64,000 nucleotides of DNA from positions 372,001 to 436,000 of the forward strand of contig CAMGYJ010000011.1 in NCBI GenBank assembly GCA_946122785.1, given 5' to 3'. The notes beneath the pieces are model-generated. The model saw nothing but the letters and a program-made list of their open reading frames with translations, did not search any database and was not told the DNA's origin. Below, piece after piece: positions 1 to 11,078 of this stretch. Each line of letters opens with the position of its first letter. The stretch's first letter is position 1. Both the position numbers and the translations under genes were made by a program. This DNA is from Linum tenue (lineage: Eukaryota > Streptophyta > Magnoliopsida > Malpighiales > Linaceae).

Positions 1-123
1 CATCAAAACACAGTGCCAATATGATCAAACAGCAGTACTTGGAGCCCTCAAATCGTAAGATTTGGACAGTGGACTAGGCTCCAAGCACACAAACAGAGCT
101 AATGCAGTCAAAAGATAAACATT

Positions 124-158
124 CCCCCCACACTTAAGATCGACATTGCCCTCAATGG
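124..158 (-). other. Conserved TTGAGG box plus polypurine-like tract
   Basis: On the minus strand an ATTGAGGGCAATG box is followed by AAGTGTGGGGGG. The same pair occurs at 59870-59925 and, on the plus strand, at 10907-10940. This resembles the pre-LTR polypurine tract of Athila elements. In the element at 56980-62713, however, it lies about 1.5 kb before the LTR, and a second purine tract abuts the LTR. Confidence 0.6.
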
Positions 159-421
159 AGAAGAGGGAAGGAAAGGGGAACGATGTTACCGGTATGAACG
201 GACCGCAGGAGACTGGAAATGGACCAGTCGGCATGGGACGGACTGGAGAGAGGACCAGTCGGGAACACAGGCAGAGCTAAAATAGACCAAAAAGCTCAAA
301 CACATACGTTAGGTCCAACGGTCAGCCCAATAGTACAGAATCCAGAATGAAAAGAAACAAAAACCGACACAAAACAGACAGTCTGCATGCTAACACAGAT
401 AAAAACTCTCAAAACATGCCC

Positions 422-1864
422 CTAGGGCCCTCCGAGACCGGAGAAATCAATCTGATCCATAAGGTCGTCGACGCCATCATCCGGAGGCTGCCGTGGTGGT
501 GAATGCTCCCACCGGGTGGTCCAGTGGTGCTCCGCTGGAGGGTGGCAAGCCTGGAGTAGATGCTCGGAATACTCCATCAGACGGCGACCGCGGTCTCTCT
601 CCCTGTCGATGAGAGCAGTAGTGTGGCCCATGTGGGTCTCCAATCGGCCAAGGCGCTCATCCACGCCCGTCATCCGGGACCGGTACTCGGCCTGGTGGGC
701 CGAATACTGCTGGTAAAACTGGACCTGATGGTCCATGAGCTGCTGGTTCTGAAGACCCAGCTGCTGGAACTGGAGGCCCATCTGCTGGAACTGCTCCGTG
801 AAGAAGTCCACCGACGGACCAGAAGGACCAGAGGAGGACTCACCTCGCACTGGTCTCCGTCGAGGCTGAAGATCCCCCGGGGGGGAGAGCGAGGGCTCCG
901 GCGCATCGGCATCCATAACGCCGTCATCATCATCATCAGCATCCTCATCCACCTCCTCATCGTCCGAGTAGTCCGCATCCTCCTCGTCCGAGTCGAGATC
1001 TATCACCCCCGCGGGGGGCAGAGATAGCCCATCCACCCAGGTGCGGATGTCATCAGTGGCCAGGAGGCGCGCGTTGTGGAGCACTTCCTGGCTGAGGGGT
1101 GCGGAGCCGCCCATCACAGTCGCATTGTGAAGCCCCTGAAAGCTGATGTCGAAATGCCTCGCCAACCGTGTGATCAGGGGACCACAGAAGAGGTGGGTAG
1201 GATGCCCACGGATCCGGTGGAAAGTGAGGGCCATGAAGGAGCCCAGGTGAAGCATGTGAGCCGGATCCCCCATCGAGTACATGGCGTATAACACCCGCTT
1301 CGGGATCTTATGCGAACCGGTGGCGTTGGGGACGACGGACCGGGTGATCAGCAGGTTCAGGATGTGCCACTGCGGCTTGAGGGTGCTGACGGAGGTCTGG
1401 CCAGCATCGAAGTAGTCGTAGCCATGGGCGCGCCGGGCTATCTTGCGGTAGAAAGAAGTCTGGTTCCAGTCGGTCGGATGGGCAACCTCGATCTCATGGG
1501 CATCGAAGGGGTGGTACTCGATACCCAGAGCGTGGGCCAACCCGTCGATGGTCAGCTCCCTGTGATCGCCACCCAACCGGAACGTTACTGCATACTCGTC
1601 CCGGGCCATCGAGCGGTCATAGAGATAGGTGGTGTAGAACTCCCACACCAGCTCCGTGAAGGTAGGCTCGTCGATGGTCAGCAACCGCCGCCAGTCGGGG
1701 TGACTGATAGCGGCGCTGAGCTCCTGCAAACAGTGGAGCTGCTCAAACACCGCCCACTCGAGGTGGTGGTGACGCTCCAGCTTCCCCCGGATCACCTTGC
1801 GGAACTGATCCGCATACTCCGCGTGCAGGCGCAGATCCTGCACGAAGGGATGGTCCTGCGACAT
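422..1864 (-). CDS. Env-position ORF of Athila-type element (plant transposon protein domain-like)
   Basis: This is an uninterrupted 480-codon ORF downstream of integrase. The N-terminal two thirds (about residues 10-290) resemble the Athila ORF-1 / putative plant transposon protein domain, with a globular region around LLTIDEPTFTELVWEFY. There follow a strongly acidic stretch (about residues 290-325) and a Gln-rich segment with QFQQMGLQ-type repeats predicted to coil (about 350-415). I see no signal peptide or membrane segment, so it is not an obvious envelope protein. The ATG lies six bases after a good splice acceptor, and an LTR-like promoter lies upstream. It is open while gag-pol is broken, which is worth noting. 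Its role is unknown; an RNA- or nucleoprotein-binding accessory is only a guess. Confidence 0.75.
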   Translation of the reverse strand: MSQDHPFVQDLRLHAEYADQFRKVIRGKLERHHHLEWAVFEQLHCLQELSAAISHPDWRRLLTIDEPTFTELVWEFYTTYLYDRSMARDEYAVTFRLGGDHRELTIDGLAHALGIEYHPFDAHEIEVAHPTDWNQTSFYRKIARRAHGYDYFDAGQTSVSTLKPQWHILNLLITRSVVPNATGSHKIPKRVLYAMYSMGDPAHMLHLGSFMALTFHRIRGHPTHLFCGPLITRLARHFDISFQGLHNATVMGGSAPLSQEVLHNARLLATDDIRTWVDGLSLPPAGVIDLDSDEEDADYSDDEEVDEDADDDDDGVMDADAPEPSLSPPGDLQPRRRPVRGESSSGPSGPSVDFFTEQFQQMGLQFQQLGLQNQQLMDHQVQFYQQYSAHQAEYRSRMTGVDERLGRLETHMGHTTALIDRERDRGRRLMEYSEHLLQACHPPAEHHWTTRWEHSPPRQPPDDGVDDLMDQIDFSGLGGP

Positions 1865-1868
1865 GGCC

Positions 1869-2194
1869 CTGCAAAATCAAAACACCATAGGTGGAGCCAA
1901 GAAAATAGATGGTCAGGACTAACGGCATGGGGTCAGCACTTCCCCCACACTCGAGCTCACCTAGGCTAACAAATTAAGCACAGCCAGTTGAATTGCAAGC
2001 AACTCAACCGGAATTCAAGGCAGGATCACAGAATAAACCCTAATCATCACACAGACAGTTCATCTATCACGTACACAGCGATGCAAGCTCGAGTCATCCC
2101 TCACCCTAGTCTAAATTAGGCATGCAAACACAGTTCTCGGTCCTAGAATCTACAGTCCGATTTTCCATAAACTAGAAATTAACAGGAAACACAC
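1869..2194 (-). other. Predicted 5'-UTR intron before the env-position ORF
   Basis: On the minus strand TTCCAG|GTGTGT gives a donor at 2194 and TTTTGCAG|GGCC an acceptor at 1869, four bases before the ATG. The segment between (326 bp) is T-rich like a plant intron. The splice is inferred from signals only. Confidence 0.55.
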
Positions 2195-2509
2195 CTGGAA
2201 ACACAAGGAGGACCGTAGCTAGGACTCGAAAGACGGGTGAGGGGCGCGAAGAGAGCGAAGAAAAAAAAAATCGCCACGGAATCTCACCGGAAAGTCGCCG
2301 GAAAATGTCCGACGGCGGCGGCGCGGCGGCCGGCGACGGCAGAGGGCGGCGGCGGCGGCGTCCGGCGGCGGCGGAAGGCGGCCGGCGGGCGGCGGCCGGC
2401 GGCTTGTGACGGCGGCCGGCGACGGCAAAGAAGGAGAGAGGGGAGAGGAAAATGGGGAAAGAGAGAGAAGTGATTTTGGAAAAAATGAGGGTAGAGAGAG
2501 AAATGACCG

Positions 2510-2960
2510 GGGGTTTCCTTTATATAGGAAAAATACCCGGTCGGGTCCCAAAAATACCCGGTCGGGTATTATCGAGTCCTCGACCGGGGAATTCTGCCAA
2601 ACGCCGCGTTTCAATGGGTGTAAATCCCCGGTCCCTCACCAGAAATACCCGGCCGGGTATTTTTCTGGCGGGGTATCGGGGGTGCCAAAAACGCCGCGTT
2701 CCACAGCCGAAAATACCTGGTCTCAGGCCAAAAAGATTACCCGGTCGGGTATTTTTGGCCTGAGGCCGGGTTTTTTTCTTTTTTTCGCCCCGGAAGGCAG
2801 AAGGGGGCCCGGGCACGAGCCAAAAATACCCGGCGGGGTATTTTGCCTCATGACCGGGTATTTTACCCTTCCGGCCAAAAATCTCATTCGTCCCAAAATC
2901 GCGACTCTCCTGCACGAAAACACCAAACCGAGGCATCACAGACGACCGAACTTCATGACA
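2510..2960 (-). promoter_or_regulatory. Internal promoter related to the LTR U3, upstream of the env-position ORF
   Basis: The block holds a TATA motif (CCTATATAAAGG, minus strand, 2516-2527) downstream of several interrupted palindromes of the form AATACCCG-GT-CGGGTATT (cores at 2535-2546, 2556-2567, 2739-2750; variant at 2647-2658). The same modules, in a similar order with an AAACGC-CGCG box, occur in the 5' LTR at 9770-9995 next to that LTR's own TATA. It looks like a diverged copy of the LTR promoter placed between integrase and the downstream ORF. A pyrimidine-rich leader follows on the minus strand. Confidence 0.6.
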
Positions 2961-3019
2961 AACATGCAACTGACTTGACACGACACCAAAAACTCAGAAA
3001 AAAGGGAAAAGAAAATGCA

Positions 3020-3066
3020 AACCGTGGTGGGGTTGCCTCCCCACTAGCGCTTCTTTACCGTCTTTT
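3020..3066 (-). other. Conserved post-integrase motif shared by three elements
   Basis: The motif containing GGTTGCCTCCCCACTAGCGC (plus-strand reading) is repeated at 60117-60155 and, more diverged, at 33505-33550. It lies just downstream of the last pol or replacement ORF in each element. It has no coding potential that I recognise and may be a cis-acting RNA signal. Confidence 0.5.
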
Positions 3067-3087
3067 AGCTGGACGCCCATGGCGGAA

Positions 3088-4671
3088 CTAAGGGTCCGCG
3101 AGTTCCACCACCAACTCCGCACGTTCGACCTCGCCTCCCAGGTAGAGTTTGAGACGATGGCCATTCACTTTAAACGGCTCAGTCTGCGGGTTGGCAATCT
3201 CGATAGTGCCATACGGGAACACCTGGGTGACCGTGAACGGTCCAGACCACCGGGAGCGGAGTTTTCCGGGAAAGAGCTTCAGGCGAGAGTTATAGAGGAG
3301 TACTCGATCACCAACCTGGAACTCTTTCGGACCCCGCAACCGGGCATCGTGCAGGCGCTTAGTGCGCTCCTTGTACAGCCGGGTGTTCTCATAGGCGTGG
3401 TAACGCCACTCTTCCAGCTCCAACATCTGCAGTTTTCGCTCAACACCTGCGACATGAACATCCAAGTTGAGCAGCTTAAGGGCCCAGAAGGCCTTGTGCT
3501 CTAGCTCCACGGGCAAATGGCATGCCTTTCCATAGACAAGCCGGTACGGTGAAGTACCAATGGGCGTCTTGTAGGCAGTGCGATACGCCCACAGAGCATC
3601 ATCGAGCTTGGTGGACCAATCTTTGCGGGACTGATCCACCGTTTTCTCCAGGATCCGCTTGAGCTCCCGGTTCGTCAGTTCGGCCTGGCCACTGGTCTGG
3701 GGGTGATAGGCCACGGACACCTTGTGAGTTACACCATAGCGAGACAGTAGTTTATCGAATTGGCCCTGGAAATGGGTGCCTCTATCGCTTATGATGGCTC
3801 TAGGTGTCCCGAACCGGGAGAATAGCTGCTTCAAAAAACCACAAACACGTCTAGCATCATTGGTGGGCAAAGCTTGCGCCTCAGCCCACCTAGAGACGTA
3901 GTCAACAGCAACCAGAATATAGGTGTTACCAAAAGATGGAGGGAAGGGGCCCATGAAGTCGATACCCCAGACATCAAAAATCTCACAAGTGATAAACACA
4001 TTCTGGGGCATCTCATCACGGGCAGAGATGTTACCTAACCTCTGGCATCGGTCGCACCTACGTGCGAAGGCGTCTGCATCCTTGAAGAGCGTGGGCCAGT
4101 AAAAGCCCGACTGGAGCACCTTCCTCGCTGTGCGGTTTCCTCCGTGATGACCGCCAGTAGGTCCCTCATGACAGTGAGATAGAATGCCCTCCATCTCACT
4201 CTCCATAACACAACGAAGGATGATCCCGTCGGCTCCGATCCGAAAAAGATGAGGGTCATCCCAGAAGTAGTACTTCAGATCGGAGAAAAACTTCCTCTTG
4301 GCGTGAGTCGCCATCCCCTTGGGCAACTGCTGGCCCACCAAATAGTTCGCGAAATCAGAGTACCAGGGGGTGACACTCTCCACCAAGCACATCATCATCA
4401 ACCTCTCATCTGGGAAGGAGTCATCAATCTCCTCCACGAGGTTGTCCGCAGGAGGTGCGTCCAACCGGGAGAGGTGATCAGCTGCTACATTTTCTGCTCC
4501 CTTCTTGTCCCGGATTTCGATATCAAACTCCTGCAACAGTAAGATCCATCGTATGAGCCGAGGCTTGGCATCGGCCTTGCTCATCAGGTATCTAATCGCG
4601 GAGTGATCTGTGTACACGGTCACGCGGGACAAGACCAGATAGGGGCGAAACTTATCAAAGGCAAACACCAC
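3088..4671 (-). pseudogene. Athila-type RNase H and integrase, C-terminal part of pol
   Basis: The 527-codon frame starts in RNase H (TDHSAIRYL and a DHLSRL end) and continues into integrase with an HHCC zinc site (HxxxxxGGHHG ... CDRCQ, about residues 175-215), the catalytic aspartates in GIDFMGPFP and ISDRGTHF, and the glutamate in [23 protein letters not shown] motif near the end is the usual gypsy integrase C-terminal domain. It is joined in frame to the RT segment and parted from it only by a TAG at 4708-4710, so the reading frame is otherwise intact. Confidence 0.9.
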
Positions 4672-4707
4672 CGCAAGCAGCTCCTTCTCTGTGGTGGTGT
4701 AGTTCTC

Positions 4708-5772
4708 CTAGGCATCATTCAAAGTCTTCGAGGCGTAGTAGATAGGTCGGAAGTGTTGATCTCGCCTCTGCCCCAGAACAGCTCCAACAGCAAAGTCACT
4801 GGCATCGCACATCAGCTCAAATGGTAGGGACCAGTCAGGAACAACCATGATAGGAGCCTGGGTGAGCTTCTCCTTCAAGGTGGTGAACGCCGCTGTGCAA
4901 GCATCAGTGAACTGGAAGGGGGCATCCTTCTCCAGAAGCTTAGTTAGGGGCAGGGCAATCTTCGAAAAGTCCTTGATGAACCGCCTATAGAAACCTGCAT
5001 GGCCAAGAAAACTCCGGATCCCCTTTACAGATGTAGGAGGAGGCAGCTTGCTGATAGTCTCGATCTTTGCTCTGTCTACCTCGATCCCCATCTTGGAGAT
5101 CTTATGCCCAAGAACTATGCCTTCTTGAACCATGAAGTGACACTTCTCCCAACTCAGTGCCAGGTTCGTTTCCTCACACCGTTTAAGGACAAGTTCCAAG
5201 TTATGGAGACAGTGAGCGAAGGAGTCTCCATAAACCGAGAAATCGTCCATAAACACCTCCATGATCTCGCCGACCAGACGGTCAAAGATGGCGAGCATGC
5301 ATCGCTGAAAAGTGGCTGGGGCGTTGCATAGCCCGAATGGAATCCGCCAGTAAGCAAATGTGCCAAAAGGGCAGGTGAAAGTGGTCTTCGCCTGGTCCTC
5401 CGGGGCAATAGGGATCTGAAAGTACCCGGACATCCCATCCAAGAAGCAGTAGAACTCGTGCCCCGCCAATCTCTCCAGCATCTGATCAATGAACGGCAGT
5501 GGGAAGTGGTCCTTCTGAGTAGCGTCGTTGAGACGCCGATAGTCGATGCAGACACGGTACCCAGTCACCGTGCGCATCGGGATGAGCTCGTTCTTCTCGT
5601 TAGGCACCACGGTCATCCCACCCTTTTTGGGCACCACCTGGGTGGGACTGACCCACTCGCTGTCAGAAATGGCGAAGATGATCCCTGCGTCCATCAGCTT
5701 CACGATCTCTGCCCGAACCACAGCCTCCAGGTTCGGCGTCAGTCTCCTCTGCGGCTGCCTCACTGGCCGCAT
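4708..5772 (-). pseudogene. Athila-type reverse transcriptase, central part of pol
   Basis: RT motifs are clear: SEWVSPTQVVPKKGG, YRRLNDATQKDHFPLPFIDQ, FGLCNAPATFQRCM and the catalytic FMDDF box, which replaces the commoner YxDD and is normal for Athila. The start of RNase H (FELMCDASDFAVGAVL) follows. The frame continues upstream into protease through two in-frame stops, near 5799 and at 5860-5862, and downstream through one TAG at 4708-4710. These single-codon breaks make it a recent pseudogene. Confidence 0.9.
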
Positions 5773-5859
5773 CTCATCCTCCAGCAGTATCCGGTGCTAA
5801 CAAAAAGAGGGGCTGATCCCCCGGATATCTGTGATCTTCCATGCCAAAGCTCGCTCGTA

Positions 5860-7545
5860 CTACTTCAGCAAGGCCACCAGTCTGGTCTTCTGCTCGGGTG
5901 TGAGGGTCGAGCTGATGATAACTGGCAGCTTATTCCCCTCCCGGAGAAATGCATACTCCAAATGAGGAGGGAGGGGCTTAAGCTCCAGCTCTGGTGGTTC
6001 CTCCAAAGAAGTGGTGATGCGGGTGGAGGATGAGATCGGTTTAAACAACCTGTCGCCCCCCAAGAAGGGGCCACTCTCCAATGCGGCCAACTGCTCCGCC
6101 AGCTGCGGCTCCTGCAATGCCTGCTCACCTAGCAAAATACAACGCTCAAGAGCATCATCAGTACCCGCACTCGTGATGGCGAGTGCGGTCTCGTAATCGG
6201 CAAGCACATCACAGTAGTCTATGTCATCATGCAAATGAGAATGTTTCCCATTGTCAGACACAGAAAAAGTAGCCTGTTCATCACCAGCACGCAGAATCAA
6301 TTTACCACTATGCACACCAATAAGCGCCTTGGCGGTGGCGAGAAATGGTCTACCCAAAATCAATGGCACATCCACATCCTCATTTATATCCAAAATAACA
6401 AAATCAACAGGATATGTGAATGCACCAACATTAACAAGCAAGTCCTCAATGATACCCCTAGGATGCACGATAGAACGATCAGCTAACTGAATGCTCATCC
6501 TAGTAGCTCTAGGTTCACCTAGGTCTAGCTTCTTAAACAGTTTATAGGGCATGACATTAATACTAGCGCCTAGGTCCGCCAAGGACTTTCCTACATGCAT
6601 GCTGCCAATAACAAGAGGGATAGTGAAACTCCCTGGGTCTTTGCGCTTCTCTGGCAGCTTGTTCTGCAGGATGGCAGAACACTCCTCGCTGAGCATCACT
6701 GTCGAAAGATCCCCAAGTTTCTTCTTGTTGGTGAGGAGGTCTTTCATAAACTTGGCATACTTGGGCATCTTCGACAGTGCCTCCACGAACGGCATGCTGA
6801 TGTTGACCTGCTTCAACATTGCCATGAACTTGGCAAACTCTGTCTCCAGCCTGTCTCTATGGAGTCGAGTGGGGAAGGGCAGCTGGGGTGTATGCTCCTT
6901 AACCACAGGTTGCGGCTTTGGAGCAGGTGCTGTGCTGCCTTCCCCCACCTCTGCAGTATCAGCTGGAGGTGTTGAAGCAGGTAGTGGTTCGTCTCGCCTG
7001 GGCTGAGCAGGAGCAGCAGATGTAGTCTTGCCACTCCTGGTGGTGATGACGTGTGCGGTCTCATGCGGGTCCCGTGGATTGGGAATGGTGGTGGCAGGCA
7101 GAGTCCCCGGTGCCCTGGTAGTGTTCTGGCGAGCTAGGCTCCCAATCTGATTCTGGAGATCCTGCAGAATGGCACCTTGGTTCCTCTGGCCTGCCTCCAG
7201 TGAGGCGATGTTCTGATCCATCCTCGTGAAGTTCGCCTGACTGGTGGTCATGAAAGCCTGCAAAATATTCTTCAGATCAGATATCTGAGGATCTGGTGCT
7301 GCGGCTGCTGGAGGCTGAGCAAACTGGCGCTGGGGCTGCTGGAATGGCTGCCCTTGCCTAGGCTGGTAGGGCTGCTGCTGTGGTGGTGGCCCCTGCCTAG
7401 CCTGGAAGGGCTGCCTCTGCTGGAAACCACCTGCTGGTGCTGGGAAACCAGGTGGTTTGTTGGTGTTGTTGCTCCTAGGCGAAGTTGGGATGCTGGCGTC
7501 ATCCCTCATTGTAGGTGTTGCTGTACGGGTCCAGGCGCCGAGCAT
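5860..7545 (-). pseudogene. Gag C-terminus, linker and aspartic protease
   Basis: The first part is a low-complexity Gln/Pro region followed by a coiled-coil-like stretch (about residues 85-140) with repeated LxxLxxQ spacing. The aspartic protease follows, with a DLGASINVMP active-site motif and the LGRPFLAT flap and core motif. The N-terminal boundary overlaps the upstream gag frame at about 7500-7545 with a shift of frame, which I read as a frameshift rather than a programmed junction. Confidence 0.85.
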
Positions 7546-8635
7546 TTGCTATGAAGTCCACCTGCTCTTGAGGAGTAGAAGACTCCCTCATAGATTGACA
7601 ATCCTCCACCAGGTGATACGGACTCTCACACCACTGACACTGGGCTACTGGAGGCGTAGCTACACCTCGGCCCGGAAGGAGACTGTTAGGCTGCTTCAAT
7701 GTCTGCACCAACTCAGCCACTTGCTGTTCTAACCCGGACCTAGCCTCCATAGCATGCACACCCCGGTCCCTGGAGTTCCTGCTTCTGTGGTTCTGCCCCC
7801 AGGAATGGTCTCGGGCAGCCAAGGTACTGATCATCTGGTTCAGCTCGGGTGGAGTCTTAGTAAGGATATCCCCTCCTGGGCATAGAGACTCAATCACCCT
7901 CTGGCTGTCTGGAGTGAGGGCGCTGTAGAAGTTCCCTACTGTGAAGGCATCGCTGAAACCATGATGGGGACACTGCCAGAAGTATCCCATGTACCGCTCC
8001 CATGCATCACGAAGGGACTCATCTGGCTCTTGGCGGAAGTGAGTGATCTCCCGCTGTATCTCCGTGGTCTTCGATGCCGGATAATACAGGTGCACGAACT
8101 TGTCAGCCAGATCGTCCCAAGAGGTGATTGGACAATGGGGGCTGGGTCTCCAACCACCTCTTAGCATTCCCCGCCAGAGAATGGGGAAGAGATGAAGGCG
8201 GATTGCAGTCATCCGGAACACCATTCAACTTGAACCCGTTCGTCAGCTGCAGAAAACGGGAAAGGTGTACCCGGGCTTCCTCATCCTTCAAGCCATGGAA
8301 CTGGATAGAGGATGGTGATGAGTTGGAATCCAGCATGGCTTGATCTCGAAGTTGTTTGCAGGAATGGGTGGATAGAGGATGACCGGGCGGATGTCAGCAA
8401 TCCGTGGAGTATAGTAGTACTCCAAGGTGGGACCCGGTGGTGGTGGATGATGATGGTGGCCAGCTCCCTGGGGATGTTGGTCGTTCCCCAGGATCTGGTT
8501 CTGAGGAGGCGGGTTCTGATCGCCTTCCATCTCGTGCTCGTCCTCGGAGTCGCTGGTCAATTGGCCGTCTCGGCGCTCCACCGTAGCCAGTCTAGCTCGC
8601 TGCTTGTCTCCGAAGTTGTTTGCAGGTGCGCTCAA
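7499..8635 (-). pseudogene. Athila-type gag (capsid and zinc knuckle), frameshifted
   Basis: Gag is spread over overlapping frames: 8288-8635 (N-terminus), 8103-8336 (FHGLKDEEARVHLSRFL) and 7499-8224 (SWDDLADKFVHLYYPASKT). The retrotransposon gag domain is recognisable across the joins, so at least two frameshifts near 8220 and 8140 break it. A CX2CX4HX4C zinc knuckle (CQWCESPYHLVEDC) closes the nucleocapsid part. The start of gag lies about 180 bp downstream of the PBS. Confidence 0.85.
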
Positions 8636-8806
8636 TCTCAGGATTCAACGGCAGTAAACCTCCCGACTGGCTACGGGTCATGCACTAGCTGCACACAATC
8701 AAGCAATGCAAACCCGTGAAGGCACAAGTGGGAAGAACAGAAACTCAATGCAAAAATGAAAAATGCTAAAGTAACAGAAATCACTTTTCTTCAACAACCT
8801 AGCCGT

Positions 8807-8824
8807 TCCCCGGCAACGGCGCCA
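8807..8824 (-). other. Primer-binding site, tRNA-Asp
   Basis: TGGCGCCGTTGCCGGGGA on the minus strand is complementary to the 3' end of plant tRNA-Asp and lies six bases internal to the LTR edge. Confidence 0.9.
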
Positions 8825-8830
8825 AAAACT

Positions 8831-10189
8831 TGACTCACTCCTACTGTCACTCTAGAAAATGGCCAAGTGTAACCACTTCCTAAAGCGTGGTATAGCGGGT
8901 TTGGGTTTTATTATCAACCCGGGTCCTAGATGTGATGACTACTCGGTGAATTCTTGTTATTTAGCAGTGAACTTTTAGTGAAACTCAAGCAACAAAACAC
9001 AAAGCAAGTAAACGGTTTGTTGTCAAGTCAAGAGAGGTCACCCGGATATGGTTCCCCCTAGACTGCAGTTAAGTCGGATTGTAATTACCAAGTTCAGTTT
9101 TCATGAAAGTTATACTGCGGAAGGTTCTCAATTAGCCTGAAGTCTCGACTAAAGGTCTCCAGACCCTCTCAATCTGAGTCTCTAGCGGGCGACTAACCTC
9201 CACCGGAGTAAACAGATTGAGGCCCTAATGAACCAAACCTCCACTACCGAATTAACTTCGGTACAGAATAGCGAATTGGCTCCTCGACTAAAGTCACCAA
9301 TTCGCCACCTTCGATTAAGGGTACTCTATCAACCTAGGCAGATATTCTCATTCTAGGTCAAAGCAGAAACAACAGGAATTTGATCAGGATTCAAGTCATT
9401 CAATCATTCAAACCTCAATCGAATATAATCAATTCACAAACTCTGTACTTGGGTTCATACAATCAGACCTAGCATACAAATCTAGGGTTCTCCATACCCA
9501 GATGAATGGGGAAACTACTCCATAGAGAAAGAAGCAAAAGCAGATTCAGACACGGAAATCATACTGTGAAGTTGGATTCCTGCTCCTGGACGTTTAATCG
9601 CACTTCTCCAAGCTCAAGACGGGCTCCAATGGTGTTGAAGATCGATCTATGGCGCTTGGGAACTCTGGTTCGACGCTTTCTCTCTCTAGGAATCGATTTC
9701 TCTCTCAAAAACTCGGAACCCTTTGAAAATTGGCCTTCTTCCTCTTTTATCAGCTGACCCCGCGATACCCGGTCGAAATACCCGGTCGGGTATTTTATGG
9801 TTCGACCGAGTATTGTCGAAACGCGTCGTTCCACTAAAGGGGAAAATCCCCGGTCTACCACCAAAATCCCCGACCGGGGATTTATCGCCATCGCCCGGGC
9901 CCCCTTCTGTTTCTCACGGGTGCCCGAAGGAGGAAATACCCGGTCGAGGCCAGAATATACCCGGTCGGGTATTTCTTCCTTTGACCGGGTATTTTGGTCC
10001 AGCAGCATCCTTTGTCCAATCTTCGCTCCTTTCGATCCGGAACTCGTTCCTTCGCCTCGATTCCAACGCCAGGACCTGAAATGTAACATAAACACACAAC
10101 CTAGCGTAAAATCGGCTTAAAATACGAGATTCCTCATCACAAACGACTTCAGAATAGGGGTGAAAACATATATAATTATCGGTCTATCA
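8831..10189 (-). repeat. 5' LTR of the Athila-clade element (1359 bp)
   Basis: The LTR runs from TGACTC next to the PBS to CTATCA at 10189. The outer edge matches the outer edge of the LTRs at 56980-58371 and 61541-62713 in wording and position. It contains the predicted promoter (TATA at about 9742-9750, minus strand) and the palindromic U3 modules. Confidence 0.88.
9770..9995 (-). promoter_or_regulatory. U3 palindromic modules of the LTR promoter
   Basis: Two AATACCCG-GT-CGGGTATT interrupted palindromes have cores at 9780-9791 and 9959-9970. Further half-sites (GATACCCGG, GACCGGGTATT) and an AAACGCG box at about 9818-9825 occur in between. They lie just upstream of the minus-strand TATA. 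The arrangement is colinear with 2510-2880. Confidence 0.6.
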
Positions 10190-10463
10190 GTGTTCGGGGA
10201 CTAGAGTTCTCGGAGACCAACAAGGTGATTGTAGAGGGAGTTAGTCACACTCTCCTCGATCGTCCCAGTGGGAGGAGGCAGTGCTCATCTTCATCAGGTC
10301 CGGATCGCCACATCTTCCACGCCGAGTAGTCCAACCGTCCTCAGACATTTTATGGCAGAGACGCCCAGACATCCTTTGTTGATCTGGAGACCATCCTGAG
10401 AACCAACAAAGAGACGCTGAGTGGAGGAACCATATGCTCGACTGCACGCATGCCTTGATTAGG

Positions 10464-10577
10464 AAGAATGGCTTGGACCCAGCTACGGTCCCTCACCCTT
10501 TCGAGCGCACTCCTTCGTCGCGACCCTACACCATTTTGGAAGAGGATGGTGATGATGAGAGTTCAGACGAGCAGTAG
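10464..10577 (+). pseudogene. C-terminal fragment of an Athila env-position ORF
   Basis: The frame reads KNGLDPATVPHPFERTPSS and ends in an acidic tail DGDDESSDEQ before TAG, as expected at the end of this ORF type. Upstream sequence to 10190 appears related but is broken. Confidence 0.5.
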
Positions 10578-11078
10578 CCTCGTGTTCTAGATGGCACTAC
10601 AAGGTCATTCCCTATCTTTTTCCTTCATAGCTTGGACTATTGTTGATTTCGTTTTCGGTACTTTTTGTTTTGAATATTAGTTTTTTGTGTTTAATTTTCC
10701 TTTGCTACCTATCTTAGATGTGCTATTTCAGTTTTTTGCACTACTACCTACTTTCTCTCTTAATGATTCTCTTCTCCTTTCCATGTTTGGTTTTGTGCTC
10801 CATTATCTTTTGATCGCAGAGAACCGACAAATTTGTGGCCCGTCTTTCTCCCTGAATACAACAATCCCAAATGGTAACTTCGTGTAATCCTAACCTAGAA
10901 TCCCCACATTGAGGACAATGTGTCCCTCAAGTGTAGAAGGAATGCATTGCATAGTTTTAAATGGGTTCACATTGGTTGCCTTTTCGATTAGTTTATTCCC
11001 TCAATTATGAATGTAAAATGCTCATAGTTGCTTGCGGGAAGTTGATTGATCGATTGAATAGGTTGTTATAGTTGAAAG

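Larger units (their letters stand above)
1..10189 (-). mobile_element. Athila-clade Ty3/gypsy LTR retrotransposon (3' LTR beyond left edge)
   Basis: The element reads right to left: 5' LTR, tRNA-Asp primer-binding site, gag, protease, RT, RNase H, integrase, then a separate ORF in the env position. The integrase and RT wording and the tRNA-Asp primer are typical of the Athila clade. The left end is cut by the window: positions 1-124 match internal sequence of a related element at about 59750-59870, which lies some 1.5 kb before that element's 3' LTR. Gag-pol carries a few stops and frameshifts, so this copy is not autonomous now, though the damage is light. The right flank reads GTGTT; its partner TSD lies outside the window. 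Confidence 0.92.

Noticed and set aside
560..1969. Plus-strand ORFs of 155 and 219 codons opposite the env-position ORF
   Set aside because: They mirror the codons of the 480-codon minus-strand frame and have no domain of their own.
2219..2981. Overlapping ORFs on both strands
   Set aside because: They follow from the palindromic, low-complexity promoter repeats rather than from coding constraint.
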